Part shown: positions 26,265 to 34,768 of the stretch, piece by piece
Numbering within the stretch: position 1 is the stretch's first letter
How the letters are laid out: each line of letters begins with the position of its first letter
Assembly (NCBI GenBank): GCA_934178345.1
Contig: CAKPQG010000007.1
Location: forward strand, 1 to 64,000
Direction: 5' to 3'
Source of the DNA: an uncultured Dialister sp.
GTDB taxonomy: Bacteria; Bacillota; Negativicutes; Veillonellales; Dialisteraceae
Length of the DNA: 64,000 nucleotides
Translations under genes and position numbers: made by a program
Notes under the pieces: generated by a model
Told to the model about the DNA's origin: nothing
The model's database searches: none
What the model saw: the letters and a program-made list of their open reading frames with translations, nothing else

Positions 26265-26588
26265 ATGTCTATTGAAAACATCGTAGAGAAGGGAGAGCTT
26301 CTGGACTGTTACGGAGAGCTCCTGACGAAGAGGCAGAAGGATTGCCTCGACTTATACTATAATGAAAATCTCACGCTCGCTGAGATTGCTGACTATTTCC
26401 ATATTTCCCGTCAGGCGGTCCATGATGCGATGCGTCATGGAGAAGAGCAGCTGCTTTCCTATGAGGCGGCGCTCCACACCTGTTCCCTTCGCAAAAAGAG
26501 AGAGCAGGCCGCCCTTCGGCTTCTGCATTTCATTCCCCAGGCAGAGCGGGGAGAGGCAGAGAGTCTTTTGAAAGTGATGACAGAATGA
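26265..26588 (+). CDS. ylxM: YlxM-family DNA-binding protein
   Basis: 107 residues with a sigma-70 region 4-like helix-turn-helix (LTKRQKDCLDLYYNENLTLAEIADYFHISRQAVHDAM, residues ~20-56), the hallmark of UPF0122/YlxM. It is linked to ffh in Firmicutes and thought to modulate the signal recognition particle pathway. The start at 26265 lies 24 nt downstream of the -10 box with a weak ribosome site; the stop is 11 bp before ffh. First gene of a nine-gene operon. Confidence 0.92.
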   Translation: MSIENIVEKGELLDCYGELLTKRQKDCLDLYYNENLTLAEIADYFHISRQAVHDAMRHGEEQLLSYEAALHTCSLRKKREQAALRLLHFIPQAERGEAESLLKVMTE

Positions 26589-26598
26589 AGGTGACCAG

Positions 26599-27969
26599 AT
26601 GCCATTTGAAAATTTAGGAGACAAGCTGCAGTCTGCATTCAAAGATCTCCGAGGGAAAGGCAAACTTTCCGAAAGTGACATTGATGGGGCGCTTCGTGAG
26701 GTCCGCCGCGCACTGTTGGAAGCCGATGTCAATTTCAAGGTGGCGAAAGATTTCATCGCTCACGTCCGTGAAAAGGCGATGGGGGAAGAAGTCTTCGGCA
26801 GCCTGAAGCCTGACCAGACAGTCATCAAGATCGTCAAAGACGAGCTGACGGAGCTTCTGGGCGGGACACAGAGCAAGATCTCGCTGTCTTCTTCCGGCAT
26901 GACGATCATCATGCTGGTCGGTCTGCAGGGCGCCGGCAAGACGACGACTGCCGGCAAGCTGGCTCTGATGTTCAAGAAAAAAGGCCACCGCCCGATGATG
27001 GCAGCCTGCGACGTCTATCGTCCGGCAGCGATCAAGCAGCTCGAAGTCTTGGGCGAGCAGACTGACGTCCCGGTCTACCGCATGCCGCCGAATGTGGATC
27101 CGGTCCACATCGCGCAGTACGCGATCGATACGGCCAAGGCATACAATCGTGATGTCGTCATCCTCGATACTGCAGGCCGGCTCACCATTGATGAAAAGCT
27201 GATGGCCGAGCTTCGCAACATCAAAGCGGAGGTTCATCCGCATGAGATTCTCCTCGTCCTTGACTCCATGACGGGTCAGGACGCAGTCAATACCGCCAAA
27301 GCCTTTGATGAAAATCTGGGCATCGACGGCACCATCCTGACGAAGATGGATGGCGACGCCAGAGGCGGTGCAGCGCTCTCTATCAAGACCGTCACCGGCA
27401 AGCCGATCAAGATGATCGGTGTGTCCGAAAAACTCGACGGCGGCCTTGAGGATTTCTATCCGGACCGCATGGCCGGACGTATCCTCGACCTGGGCGACCT
27501 CGCTACGCTGATTGAGACAGCCCAGAGAAATATGGATGAAGAATCCATGAAAGACGCAGCGGCGAAGGTGCGTAAAGGGGAATTTACCCTTGACGATTTC
27601 CTGAACCAGCTGAAACAGGTGAGAAAGCTGGGGTCCTTCCAGAACATCCTCGGGATGCTTCCAGGGATGGGCAAATTCAAAGACCAGCTGAAGGACATCG
27701 ACCTTGATGGCAAAGAAGTGAAGCACATCGAAGCCATCATCCTCTCCATGACTCCGCAAGAGCGTGCGAATGTGAAGATCCTGAACGGCAGCCGCCGCAA
27801 GCGTATCGCGCAGGGCGCCGGTGTCAAGATTCAGGATGTCAACCGCATGATGAAGCAGTTCGCTGATATGCAGAAGACCATGAAGAAAATGAAGGGTATG
27901 AACCCGAAAAAGTTAAATCCATCCAAACTGGGCGGCCTTGGCGGTCTCTCAGGGATGTTCCGTAAATAA
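26599..27969 (+). CDS. ffh: Signal recognition particle protein Ffh
   Basis: 456 residues. N domain, then GTPase domain with GLQGAGKTTTAGKLA (G1, ~107-121), DVYRPAAIKQLE, DTAGR and TKMDGDARGG, then the methionine-rich M domain (MLPGMGKF, RRKRIAQGAG, MMKQFADMQKTMKKMKGM). Ffh binds signal sequences at the ribosome and 4.5S RNA and docks on FtsY to deliver membrane proteins. GAAGGTG precedes the start. Confidence 0.98.
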   Translation: MPFENLGDKLQSAFKDLRGKGKLSESDIDGALREVRRALLEADVNFKVAKDFIAHVREKAMGEEVFGSLKPDQTVIKIVKDELTELLGGTQSKISLSSSGMTIIMLVGLQGAGKTTTAGKLALMFKKKGHRPMMAACDVYRPAAIKQLEVLGEQTDVPVYRMPPNVDPVHIAQYAIDTAKAYNRDVVILDTAGRLTIDEKLMAELRNIKAEVHPHEILLVLDSMTGQDAVNTAKAFDENLGIDGTILTKMDGDARGGAALSIKTVTGKPIKMIGVSEKLDGGLEDFYPDRMAGRILDLGDLATLIETAQRNMDEESMKDAAAKVRKGEFTLDDFLNQLKQVRKLGSFQNILGMLPGMGKFKDQLKDIDLDGKEVKHIEAIILSMTPQERANVKILNGSRRKRIAQGAGVKIQDVNRMMKQFADMQKTMKKMKGMNPKKLNPSKLGGLGGLSGMFRK

Positions 27970-27999
27970 TCGAGATCATTTCAAGGAGGTGAAATATCA

Positions 28000-28263
28000 A
28001 TGTTAAAAATTCGTCTGACCCGTATGGGCGCTAAGAAGAATCCATTCTACCGCATTATCGTTATCGACTCCAAAGCAGCTAGAAACGGCGCACCGACCGA
28101 TACCATCGGCTGGTACGACCCGGCTAAACTGGACGCTCCGGTAAAGATCGATGAAGAAAAGGTTCTGTCCTGGCTTGGAAAAGGCGCACAGCCGACCGAC
28201 ACTGTTCGTTCCATTCTGAGAAAGAACGGCATCCTCGCTAAGTTTGCAGAAGCAAAGAAATAA
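28000..28263 (+). CDS. rpsP: 30S ribosomal protein S16
   Basis: 87 residues opening with MLKIRLTRMGAKKNPFYRI, the universal S16 start, behind a perfect AAGGAGGTG. Part of the 30S body. Lies 30 bp after ffh and 12 bp before khpA. Confidence 0.98.
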   Translation: MLKIRLTRMGAKKNPFYRIIVIDSKAARNGAPTDTIGWYDPAKLDAPVKIDEEKVLSWLGKGAQPTDTVRSILRKNGILAKFAEAKK

Positions 28264-28275
28264 GGAGGACGCAAG

Positions 28276-28503
28276 ATGAAGGAATTGGTGGAAACACTGG
28301 TTAAGGCTCTCGTCAAAAATCCTGATGCCGTCACTGTCACCATTCTTCAGAAAGGCAGCCTGGAAATCTACCAGGTCCACGTCGCTCCTGAAGACATGGG
28401 CAAAGTGATCGGTAGAAAAGGCCGGATTGCGAATGCCATCCGCACCGTAGTCAAAGCAGGGGCTCTGCGTGAAAATCGCAAAGTCGCTGTCGATATTATC
28501 TAA
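28276..28503 (+). CDS. khpA: KH-domain RNA-binding protein KhpA
   Basis: 75 residues, one KH domain with VIGRKGRIANAIRTVVKA (the GxxG loop is GRKG). KhpA works with KhpB/Jag in RNA binding and cell-size control in Firmicutes. The rpsP-khpA-rimM-trmD order is conserved. Confidence 0.95.
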   Translation: MKELVETLVKALVKNPDAVTVTILQKGSLEIYQVHVAPEDMGKVIGRKGRIANAIRTVVKAGALRENRKVAVDII

Positions 28504-28513
28504 GGGGTGCCCT

Positions 28514-28921
28514 ATGGATGAAATGCAGATCCTTGTCCCTGTCGCTGTGAAGTCCAAGCTGACAGAGGCACTGAAGACCACTTTGCTGAATGAAATCAAT
28601 ACGAACCTGTCCCGTGTCGAACATGACATGGCTCAGCTTGAATTTCAGGCAAACGGCCGCATCGCTGAACAGGCTAAAGTCAATATCCAGGCAGCTTCCC
28701 AGCTCCGTGCTTCCTTTGAAGCCCAGAAGGCGCAGATGCAGCAGGTGAAGGAAAAGCTGACCAACGATAAAGAACACCTGGAAAAGCTGGCTATCGGTGC
28801 GGAACTCAACCGCGCACCGATCAACCGTCTCGTGACCATTCATGTCGGTGACGATATGAATAGCATCGTAGGCGGGGAAATCCTGGTTGAAGACGGCAAG
28901 ATTATTGCTTTCCGTGAATGA
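28514..28921 (+). CDS. ylqD: YlqD family protein
   Basis: About 135 residues, helical and coiled-coil in the middle (ARLEFQ-like AQLEFQANGRIAEQAKVN, FEAQKAQMQQVKEKL) with a small beta tail (VGGEILVEDGKIIAFRE). Position between khpA and rimM matches YlqD of Firmicutes; biochemical role unknown. ATG at 28514 follows AAGGGGTG. Confidence 0.85.
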   Translation: MDEMQILVPVAVKSKLTEALKTTLLNEINTNLSRVEHDMAQLEFQANGRIAEQAKVNIQAASQLRASFEAQKAQMQQVKEKLTNDKEHLEKLAIGAELNRAPINRLVTIHVGDDMNSIVGGEILVEDGKIIAFRE

Positions 28922-28922
28922 T

Positions 28923-29420
28923 ATGAAATCCGATGTCAATGTACTCATCGGCCGAATCGTAGCCCCGCATGGTGTGCGGGGTGATTTGCGTATGTTCCCC
29001 GATATCGATCGGCCGGAAGTGATCCGTTCGCTGGAGTATCTCTGGATCGGGGGAAAAAGATATCGGCTCATGTCCTGCCGCCCGCACAAGAATATCTATA
29101 TTCTCCATGTGGAAGGCGTAGAAGACAGAAACCAGACCGAGCTCATGCGTGGTATGGAAGTCGAAGTGCCTGCCTCGGCGCTGCCAAAGCGGACAGACGG
29201 CACCTACTACTACCACGAGCTTTTAGGACTTAAAGTCGTGACTGAAGAGGGTGAGCTTGTCGGTATCCTGAAGGAGATCATCGAGACCAAGGCAAATAAC
29301 GTGTACAGCGTCATTTCCGAAGAGGGAAAGGAAATCCTGATCCCTGCGATCCCGCCCTGTATCCTTCATGTGGACCCCGCAGGCGGCACCATGACAGTCA
29401 AGCTTTTGGAATGGGAGTAA
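28923..29420 (+). CDS. rimM: 16S rRNA processing protein RimM
   Basis: 165 residues: N-terminal RimM domain (LIGRIVAPHGVRGDLRMFPD) and C-terminal PRC-barrel (YYYHELLGLKVVTEEGELVG, EILIPAIPPCIL). It helps mature the 30S head and binds S19. ATG at 28923 lies one nt past the ylqD stop; an upstream in-frame ATG inside ylqD is rejected. Confidence 0.96.
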   Translation: MKSDVNVLIGRIVAPHGVRGDLRMFPDIDRPEVIRSLEYLWIGGKRYRLMSCRPHKNIYILHVEGVEDRNQTELMRGMEVEVPASALPKRTDGTYYYHELLGLKVVTEEGELVGILKEIIETKANNVYSVISEEGKEILIPAIPPCILHVDPAGGTMTVKLLEWE

Positions 29421-29424
29421 GTCC

Positions 29425-30165
29425 ATGAAAATCGATATCTTATCACTGTTTCCAGAATTCATAGAAGCCTTCTTCCATCAGAGCATGATCAAACGTGCTC
29501 TGGAAGGCGGCCTCATGGAGATGGCAGTGACGAATCCCAGAGATTTCACCAAGAGCCGGCATGGACAAGTCGATGACACGATCTGTGGAGGTGGGGCTGG
29601 GATGCTGATGATGTGCCAGCCTCTTTTTGATGCCGCCCATCATGTGCTGCCGGAAAAAGGGCCGCGTGACCGTGTGATCTTCCTGTCGCCGGCCGGCATG
29701 CCCTTCACGCAGGACAAAGCAAAACAGCTGTATCGCGACTATGACCATCTGGTGCTCATCTGCGGGCACTACGAAGGCGTTGATCACCGCGTCGAAGAGC
29801 ATCTTGCGGATGAGCTTATCTCCATCGGCGACTATGTCCTGACGGGCGGCGAGCTCGGCGCGATGGTCATCGCAGATGCCGTGGCCCGCATGGTGCCCGG
29901 CGTCTTAGGCGATGCGGGAAGCGCACAGAGCGACTCTTTCTATGAGCCGATCCTCGAGTATCCGCAGTACACCAAGCCGGCTGATTACAACGGCTGGAAA
30001 GTGCCGGATGTGCTGCTCTCCGGCCATCATGCAAACATTGCGAAATGGCGCAGGAAAGAAGCACTGAGGCGCACCTTGAAGTGCCGCCCGGATCTCTTAG
30101 AGAAGCTCACACTGACCAAGACCGATCAGAAGCTCATGCGAGAAATAGAAGAGGAGGAGAAGTAA
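29425..30165 (+). CDS. trmD: tRNA (guanine-N1)-methyltransferase TrmD
   Basis: 246 residues of SPOUT fold. KIDILSLFPEFIEAF, DDTICGGGAGMLM, LICGHYEGVDHRVEEH, IGDYVLTGGELGAMV and SGHHANIAKWR are all TrmD signatures, including the knot-forming AdoMet site. It makes m1G37 in tRNAs, which prevents frameshifting. Overlaps the next gene's start (TAATG). Confidence 0.98.
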   Translation: MKIDILSLFPEFIEAFFHQSMIKRALEGGLMEMAVTNPRDFTKSRHGQVDDTICGGGAGMLMMCQPLFDAAHHVLPEKGPRDRVIFLSPAGMPFTQDKAKQLYRDYDHLVLICGHYEGVDHRVEEHLADELISIGDYVLTGGELGAMVIADAVARMVPGVLGDAGSAQSDSFYEPILEYPQYTKPADYNGWKVPDVLLSGHHANIAKWRRKEALRRTLKCRPDLLEKLTLTKTDQKLMREIEEEEK

Positions 30166-30746
30166 TGGCACCTGTGTATATCGGGCTCATCCACTATCCC
30201 ATTTATAATAAGCACATGGAAGTCGTCACTACAGCTCTGACCAACTATGACCTCCATGACATAGCCAGAACGGCAAAAACCTATGATGTGAAGCGCTACT
30301 TCATCGTGCATCCTGTCGAAGCACAGCGTGAAATGGCGAGCCGCATCATGAACCACTGGAAAACCGGCGGCGGCGTGCATTACAATATCAACCGGAAGGA
30401 AGCCTTCGAGGAAACGGAACTGGTCCCGACCCTGGAGGATGCCATCGCCTGGATCGAAAAAGAGACAGGCAAAAAACCGGCCATCGTGACCACGGACGCC
30501 CGGGTCTATCCAAATACTGTTTCCTACACAGAAATGCGCAGGAAGATCCACGAAGAAGATACGCCGATCTTCATCCTCTTTGGTACAGGCTTCGGCATGA
30601 CCAAGGAAATGATGAAACAGTTCGACTACATCGTGGAACCCATCTACGGGGCGGGGACGTACAATCATCTGTGCGTGCGTAGCGCCGTAGCCATCATCCT
30701 CGACCGCCTTCTGGGCGAACCCTGGTGGAATCAAAAGGAGGAATAA
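30165..30746 (+). CDS. SPOUT-type RNA methyltransferase (COG4752-like)
   Basis: 193 residues, starting at the ATG that overlaps the trmD stop. The C-terminal part LFGTGFGMTKEMMKQFDYIVEPIYG and NHLCVRSAVAIILDRLLG has the TrmD-like AdoMet knot. The N-terminal half (VYIGLIHYPIYNKHMEVVTTAL) matches an uncharacterised RNA methyltransferase group that commonly sits after trmD. Target unknown. Confidence 0.85.
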   Translation: MAPVYIGLIHYPIYNKHMEVVTTALTNYDLHDIARTAKTYDVKRYFIVHPVEAQREMASRIMNHWKTGGGVHYNINRKEAFEETELVPTLEDAIAWIEKETGKKPAIVTTDARVYPNTVSYTEMRRKIHEEDTPIFILFGTGFGMTKEMMKQFDYIVEPIYGAGTYNHLCVRSAVAIILDRLLGEPWWNQKEE

Positions 30747-30752
30747 CGTACT

Positions 30753-31487
30753 ATGTCCGGACATTCTAAGTGGGAAAATATTAAGCGCAAGAAAGGCAAG
30801 ACTGATGCCATTCGCGCAAGGATCACCACTAAAATCTCCAAGGAAATTACCATCGCAGCCCGCATGGGCGGCGGTGATCCAGTCGGCAACATGCGTCTGA
30901 AGCTGGCCCTCACCAAGGCTAAACAGAACAATGTACCGAAGGAAAATATCCAGCGTGCCATCGCTAAAGGCGTCGGTGCTGCCAGCGGTGCAGGCTTCGA
31001 TGAAGTCACCTACGAAGGCTACGGCCCGGGAGGTGCAGCTGTCATCGTCGAATGCAATACCGATAACAGAAACCGTGCAGCCGCAGATATCCGTCATGCA
31101 TTCACCCATCACGGCGGCTCTGTAGGCACACCGGGATGCGTAGGCTGGATGTTCAAGAAAAAAGGCTCTATCATTGTAGCCAAAGACGCAGCCGATGAAG
31201 ACACCGTCATGATGATCGCTCTCGATGCGGGCGCTGACGATGTCACTACCGGCGAAGACAGCTATGAAATCACGACCTCTCCGGAAAACTTCCTGACGGT
31301 CTCCGAAGCCCTCGAAAAAGAAGGCATCGAAGCGGAAGCTTCCGAACTGGCTATGGTTCCAGACAACTATGTCAAGCTCGAAGGCGATGCTGCTCAGACC
31401 ATGCAGCACCTCACCGATGAACTGGAAGAACTCGATGATGTACAGGAAGTGTACACCAACGCAGAACTGCCGGAAGATGCGGAATAA
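30753..31487 (+). CDS. yebC: YebC/PmpR family protein
   Basis: 244 residues, opening MSGHSKWENIKRKKGKTDAI, a YebC hallmark, with acidic later domains (GYGPGGAAVIVE, EEAEASELAM-like). Family members act as transcription regulators, and recent work ties some to ribosome stalling at proline runs. Last gene of the ylxM operon, closed by a strong terminator. Confidence 0.95.
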   Translation: MSGHSKWENIKRKKGKTDAIRARITTKISKEITIAARMGGGDPVGNMRLKLALTKAKQNNVPKENIQRAIAKGVGAASGAGFDEVTYEGYGPGGAAVIVECNTDNRNRAAADIRHAFTHHGGSVGTPGCVGWMFKKKGSIIVAKDAADEDTVMMIALDAGADDVTTGEDSYEITTSPENFLTVSEALEKEGIEAEASELAMVPDNYVKLEGDAAQTMQHLTDELEELDDVQEVYTNAELPEDAE

Positions 31488-31494
31488 TAAAAAA

Positions 31495-31518
31495 ACCACC
31501 CGAGAGGGTGGCTTTTTT
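31495..31518 (+). terminator. Terminator of the ylxM-yebC operon
   Basis: CCACCC/GGGTGG stem, GAGA loop, then C and six T, directly after yebC. Confidence 0.9.
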
Positions 31519-31559
31519 ATTTGAGGGAAATTTGCGCGGAATCCATGGAACCTGTTATC

Positions 31560-32035
31560 TCTTATAGTTTGAAGGCAGGGACTAGTGGCCAGGGGTTAGG
31601 AGTGACTAGTGACTGGTGACTGGTATTGCGGTTTCTCAATAACTGGCATTTAAGTCTACTTCCGAATCAAGTGAGGAGTGAGGAATGAAGGTACGGTGCA
31701 TAAAAATCAGTAGCGCCGCGGAATTTTGATAGCGCTTCGCGTCGTCGTCATCTCGAGCGTAGCCGAGAGATCTCTATGGCAGTACGGGAATCAGCATGTA
31801 TGCGCCATTTCATCAACGACGTTTTTGTTCTGCATCTTTCTTTTATCTCGCACTGACTTCTTACCGTTGTGCAAGAAAGATCGAGGGCTTCGGTCGGAAT
31901 GACGATACGAGAGTCCCGTTCATCTAAAATTTACGGCGCTTTCCTATTTTTATGCGCCGCACCACCACTCCTCACTCCTCACTAGATAGCATGAGGCTTT
32001 CAAGCGCCATCAAGGGACAGCACGTCCCACGGATA
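31560..32035. repeat. Composite intergenic repeat block
   Basis: Anchor TTTGAAGGCAGGGACTAG with heptads, AGTGAGG heptad, hairpin module (31687-31722), palindromic unit (31745-31905), and an inverted hairpin module (31930-31966) with CACTCCT heptads. No gene is seen. Confidence 0.75.
31745..31905. mobile_element. Palindromic MITE-like unit, copy 3 (diverged)
   Basis: Ends TCGTCATCTCGAGCGTAGCC and TCGGTCGGAATGACGA pair; the interior differs from the other copies and is slightly longer (161 bp). Confidence 0.6.
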
Positions 32036-32036
32036 T

Positions 32037-32067
32037 CCCCCCACCCGGCTTGTGGGGGGCTTTTTTT
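32037..32067. terminator. Strong hairpin with T-run, no gene directly upstream
   Basis: CCCCCCAC/GTGGGGGG stem, CCGGCTT-type loop, then CTTTTTTT. It follows the repeat block, so it insulates the next operon from read-through. Confidence 0.75.
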
Positions 32068-32097
32068 ATTGGTAGACTTATTATGAATGAGAGACCG

Positions 32098-32134
32098 GAG
32101 AGACACTGATCCTGCAATGGGGTCAGCGTTTCCT
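32098..32134. repeat. Short TIR palindrome
   Basis: ACACTGATCC/GGGTCAGCGT face each other; a diverged solo form of the MITE ends, just upstream of the methyltransferase. Confidence 0.5.
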
Positions 32135-32155
32135 TTATCGTAAGGAGAGCCAATG

Positions 32156-32911
32156 ATGCTGGAAAAAGAGATCATGGACTATTGGACAAAACGGGCGCCG
32201 AGCTATTCGGAGATCAATCAGAAAGAGCTCTGCGGACGGCAGAAGGATCTTTGGACGTCCTATATCATGCGGCGTGTACAGGATGCCATGCCGGAGAGAG
32301 AAGGGATCAAAGCGCTTGATATCGGGGCGGGGCCCGGTTTCTTCTCTATCATTCTGGAGATGGCGGGCTGCGAGGTGACGGCACTGGATCGGAATCCTGC
32401 CATGATGGCAGAGGCGAAGAAGAATGCAGGACCGCTCGCAGAGGGGATCCATTATGTCGAGGGTGATGCGGAAGATGTGCCGCTTCCCGCAGACAGCTAC
32501 GATCTCATCGTGACGAGAAATCTCACATGGACGCTGCCGCATCCGAAAAAGGCGTATGCGAGCTGGCAGCGCGTCCTGAAAAAGGGCGGGATCCTCCTCA
32601 ATTTCGATGCGAACTGGTACAACTACCTGTATAGCGAAGAAGACCGTGCCCTTTATGACAGGGACCGTGAGCAGGTCGCAGAAGCGGGGGCCTTTGACCG
32701 CTATATTTCGACCGATGTTTTGGCCTGCGAACGCATCGCGCGACAGATGCCCCTTTCGCCCAAGAAACGTCCTGCCTGGGACCGGCAGGTACTTGAAGAG
32801 ATGGGGATGCAGGTCACACTGTATGAGAATATTTCCGAAGAGATCCTTCTTCCGGAGGAGCAGCTGAATTTTGCGGCGACGCCGTATTTTTGCATTGAAG
32901 CAAAAAAGTGA
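32156..32911 (+). CDS. Class I SAM-dependent methyltransferase
   Basis: About 251 residues of the UbiE/Methyltransf_11 type: ALDIGAGPGFFSIILEMAGCEVTALD gives motif I and the acidic residue binding AdoMet, and DLIVTRNLTWTLPHPKKA is motif IV-like. It heads an operon with a nickel/peptide-type ABC importer, with the permease start 4-10 bp after its stop. Methyltransferases beside NikBCDE-like importers are common in anaerobic Firmicutes, perhaps acting on a metallophore or metal-linked small molecule; that role is inference. Ribosome site AAGGAGAGCCA precedes two adjacent ATG codons (32153, 32156). Confidence 0.8.
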   Translation: MLEKEIMDYWTKRAPSYSEINQKELCGRQKDLWTSYIMRRVQDAMPEREGIKALDIGAGPGFFSIILEMAGCEVTALDRNPAMMAEAKKNAGPLAEGIHYVEGDAEDVPLPADSYDLIVTRNLTWTLPHPKKAYASWQRVLKKGGILLNFDANWYNYLYSEEDRALYDRDREQVAEAGAFDRYISTDVLACERIARQMPLSPKKRPAWDRQVLEEMGMQVTLYENISEEILLPEEQLNFAATPYFCIEAKK

Positions 32912-32914
32912 TGG

Positions 32915-33835
32915 GTGCCTATGGTGTGGATAGTCAAGAAAGGGATATCCTGCCTTCTCATTCTTCTCGGCGTGACATTTGTCACGTTTGCCCTGATGTA
33001 TCTGGCAGGCGGAGATGCCATTTCCTATTTCTATGAAAATCAGGGAACGGCAGTTTCTCAAGAGATCATGGATGCCATGCGAAAAAAATACGGGCTGGAT
33101 CAGCCGTTTTTGCTGCAGTATGGGCATTGGCTGCTGCATGCGCTCATGGGAGATATGGGGGAAAGCTATGTGTCTGGGCGCGCGGTGCTTCCGCTCATCG
33201 CATCCAAGATCCCGCATACCCTGTACCTTGCGGCGGTATCGATCGTCCTGACGCTGGTAGTGTCGATTCCGCTGGGGGTCCTTTCTGCTGTCAGGAAAGA
33301 TGGCTGGTGTGACTCTCTGGCGGGCGGGTTGTCCTTCCTGGGAAATGCGATGCCGAATTTTTTCGTCGCGATCCTTCTGATATATCTGCTGGCTGTGAAG
33401 ATGAAGTGGTTCCCCGCTGTATCTGTGGGGCGTTCGCCTTCGGTGGCCTTGCCGGCAGTGACGCTCGCGATCGCTATGAGTGCCAAGTATACGCGCCAGA
33501 TCCGAGGGGTCGTACTGGCAGAGCTTCGAAAGGGCTACGTGATGGGGGCGAGAGCACGAGGGGTGAGTGAGGGGACGATCCTCTGTAAGAGTGTCATCCC
33601 GATGGCCAGTCCGGCGATCGTCACACTGCTTGCGATCTCTATCGGCAGTCTCCTTTCCGGTACGGCCGTGGTGGAGACGATCTTCCTCTGGGATGGTGTG
33701 GGGAAGCTGGCAGTGGATGCCATTATGCAGAGGGATTATCCGCTCATTCAGGCCTATGTGGTATGGATGGCCGGTATCTATATTTTGGTGAATGGCGCGG
33801 GTGATGGAGTATCGCGTCTGCTGGGGAAACGATGA
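32915..33835 (+). CDS. ABC transporter permease (DppB/NikB family)
   Basis: 306 residues, six hydrophobic segments; DppB-like opening (GVTFVTFALMYLAGGDAI, MRKKYGLDQPFLLQYGHWL) and the EAA-like loop ELRKGYVMGARARGVSEGTIL that meets the ATPase. First permease of the importer. GTG at 32915 or ATG at 32921 are both possible; I give the longer. Overlaps the next permease frame by 4 nt. Confidence 0.92.
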   Translation: MPMVWIVKKGISCLLILLGVTFVTFALMYLAGGDAISYFYENQGTAVSQEIMDAMRKKYGLDQPFLLQYGHWLLHALMGDMGESYVSGRAVLPLIASKIPHTLYLAAVSIVLTLVVSIPLGVLSAVRKDGWCDSLAGGLSFLGNAMPNFFVAILLIYLLAVKMKWFPAVSVGRSPSVALPAVTLAIAMSAKYTRQIRGVVLAELRKGYVMGARARGVSEGTILCKSVIPMASPAIVTLLAISIGSLLSGTAVVETIFLWDGVGKLAVDAIMQRDYPLIQAYVVWMAGIYILVNGAGDGVSRLLGKR

Positions 33836-33861
33836 TTCCATCCGTGCTTCCCGGAGGAGAA

Positions 33862-34683
33862 ATGATGAAAAAGATGAAATCGTCCCGCTCGCGCCTTTAT
33901 TTGTCGGGAGTCCTCCTTTTGACGCTGATGCTGGGTGTGATGCTCGCTGAGTATCTCATCCCTTGGGATGCCTATGCCCAGGACTTATCGATGGCGCAGC
34001 AGCCGCCTTCTGCGGGGCACCTTCTGGGAACGGATCGATATGGGCGCGATATGCTTGCCCGTGTCCTTGTCGGAGGGCGCACCAGCATTTGGGGGGCGCT
34101 GGTGGTCGTCCTGCTTATCACTGCCATCGGGACAGGGATAGGGACAGGAAGCGGATGGTATGGCGGACGGATCGAGCAGGCATGGATGGGACTATCGGAT
34201 GTATTTCTCGCTTTTCCAGGACTGGTCCTTGCACTGGCCGTGGCAGGCGTTTCTGGCGGGGGCATGCTGCAGGCGGTCCTGGCGCTCGCGGCGATCGGTT
34301 GGCCTAAGTATGCCAGGCTGTCACGGCGCCTTACGGTTTCTTTGAAAGGGGAGCCTTATATCGACATTGCAAGGATGCGAGGGATCTCTTCCTGGAAGAT
34401 CATGTACGATCATATACTTCCGAATATGGCCGGCCCGATTTTGACGACGGCGGTACTGGATATCGGGACGATGATGATGGAGCTTGCGGCACTTTCCTTT
34501 TTGGGACTCGGCGTGAAGCCGCCGACACCGGAATGGGGCGCTATGATGAGTGAAGGACGTCGTTTTCTCCAGCTCTCACCATGGATGGTCATGGCGCCGG
34601 GGGCGGCCATGTGTCTGACGGTCGGACTTTTTCATCTTTTGGGAGAAGCGCTGAGAGATGCATTTGATCCCAGAGAAAGGTGA
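33862..34683 (+). CDS. ABC transporter permease (DppC/NikC family)
   Basis: About 273 residues: six hydrophobic segments; GTDRYGRDMLARVLVGGRTS is the DppC/NikC signature and YIDIARMRGISSWKIMYDHILPNM is the EAA loop. ATG at 33862 behind GGAGGAGA is preferred; an ATG at 33832 overlapping the first permease lacks a good site. Pairs with the upstream permease. Confidence 0.92.
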   Translation: MMKKMKSSRSRLYLSGVLLLTLMLGVMLAEYLIPWDAYAQDLSMAQQPPSAGHLLGTDRYGRDMLARVLVGGRTSIWGALVVVLLITAIGTGIGTGSGWYGGRIEQAWMGLSDVFLAFPGLVLALAVAGVSGGGMLQAVLALAAIGWPKYARLSRRLTVSLKGEPYIDIARMRGISSWKIMYDHILPNMAGPILTTAVLDIGTMMMELAALSFLGLGVKPPTPEWGAMMSEGRRFLQLSPWMVMAPGAAMCLTVGLFHLLGEALRDAFDPRER

Positions 34684-34768
34684 TAGAAGGGGGATAGCCT
34701 CATTTCCCCGCATGTAGGGATGCCTAGGGAGCACGGATCACCATGTATATGTATATAAGGAGAAGCTC

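Noticed and set aside
32135..33841. 568-codon frame opposite the methyltransferase and first permease
   Set aside because: Antisense frame of two recognised genes; His/Arg-rich, no domain.
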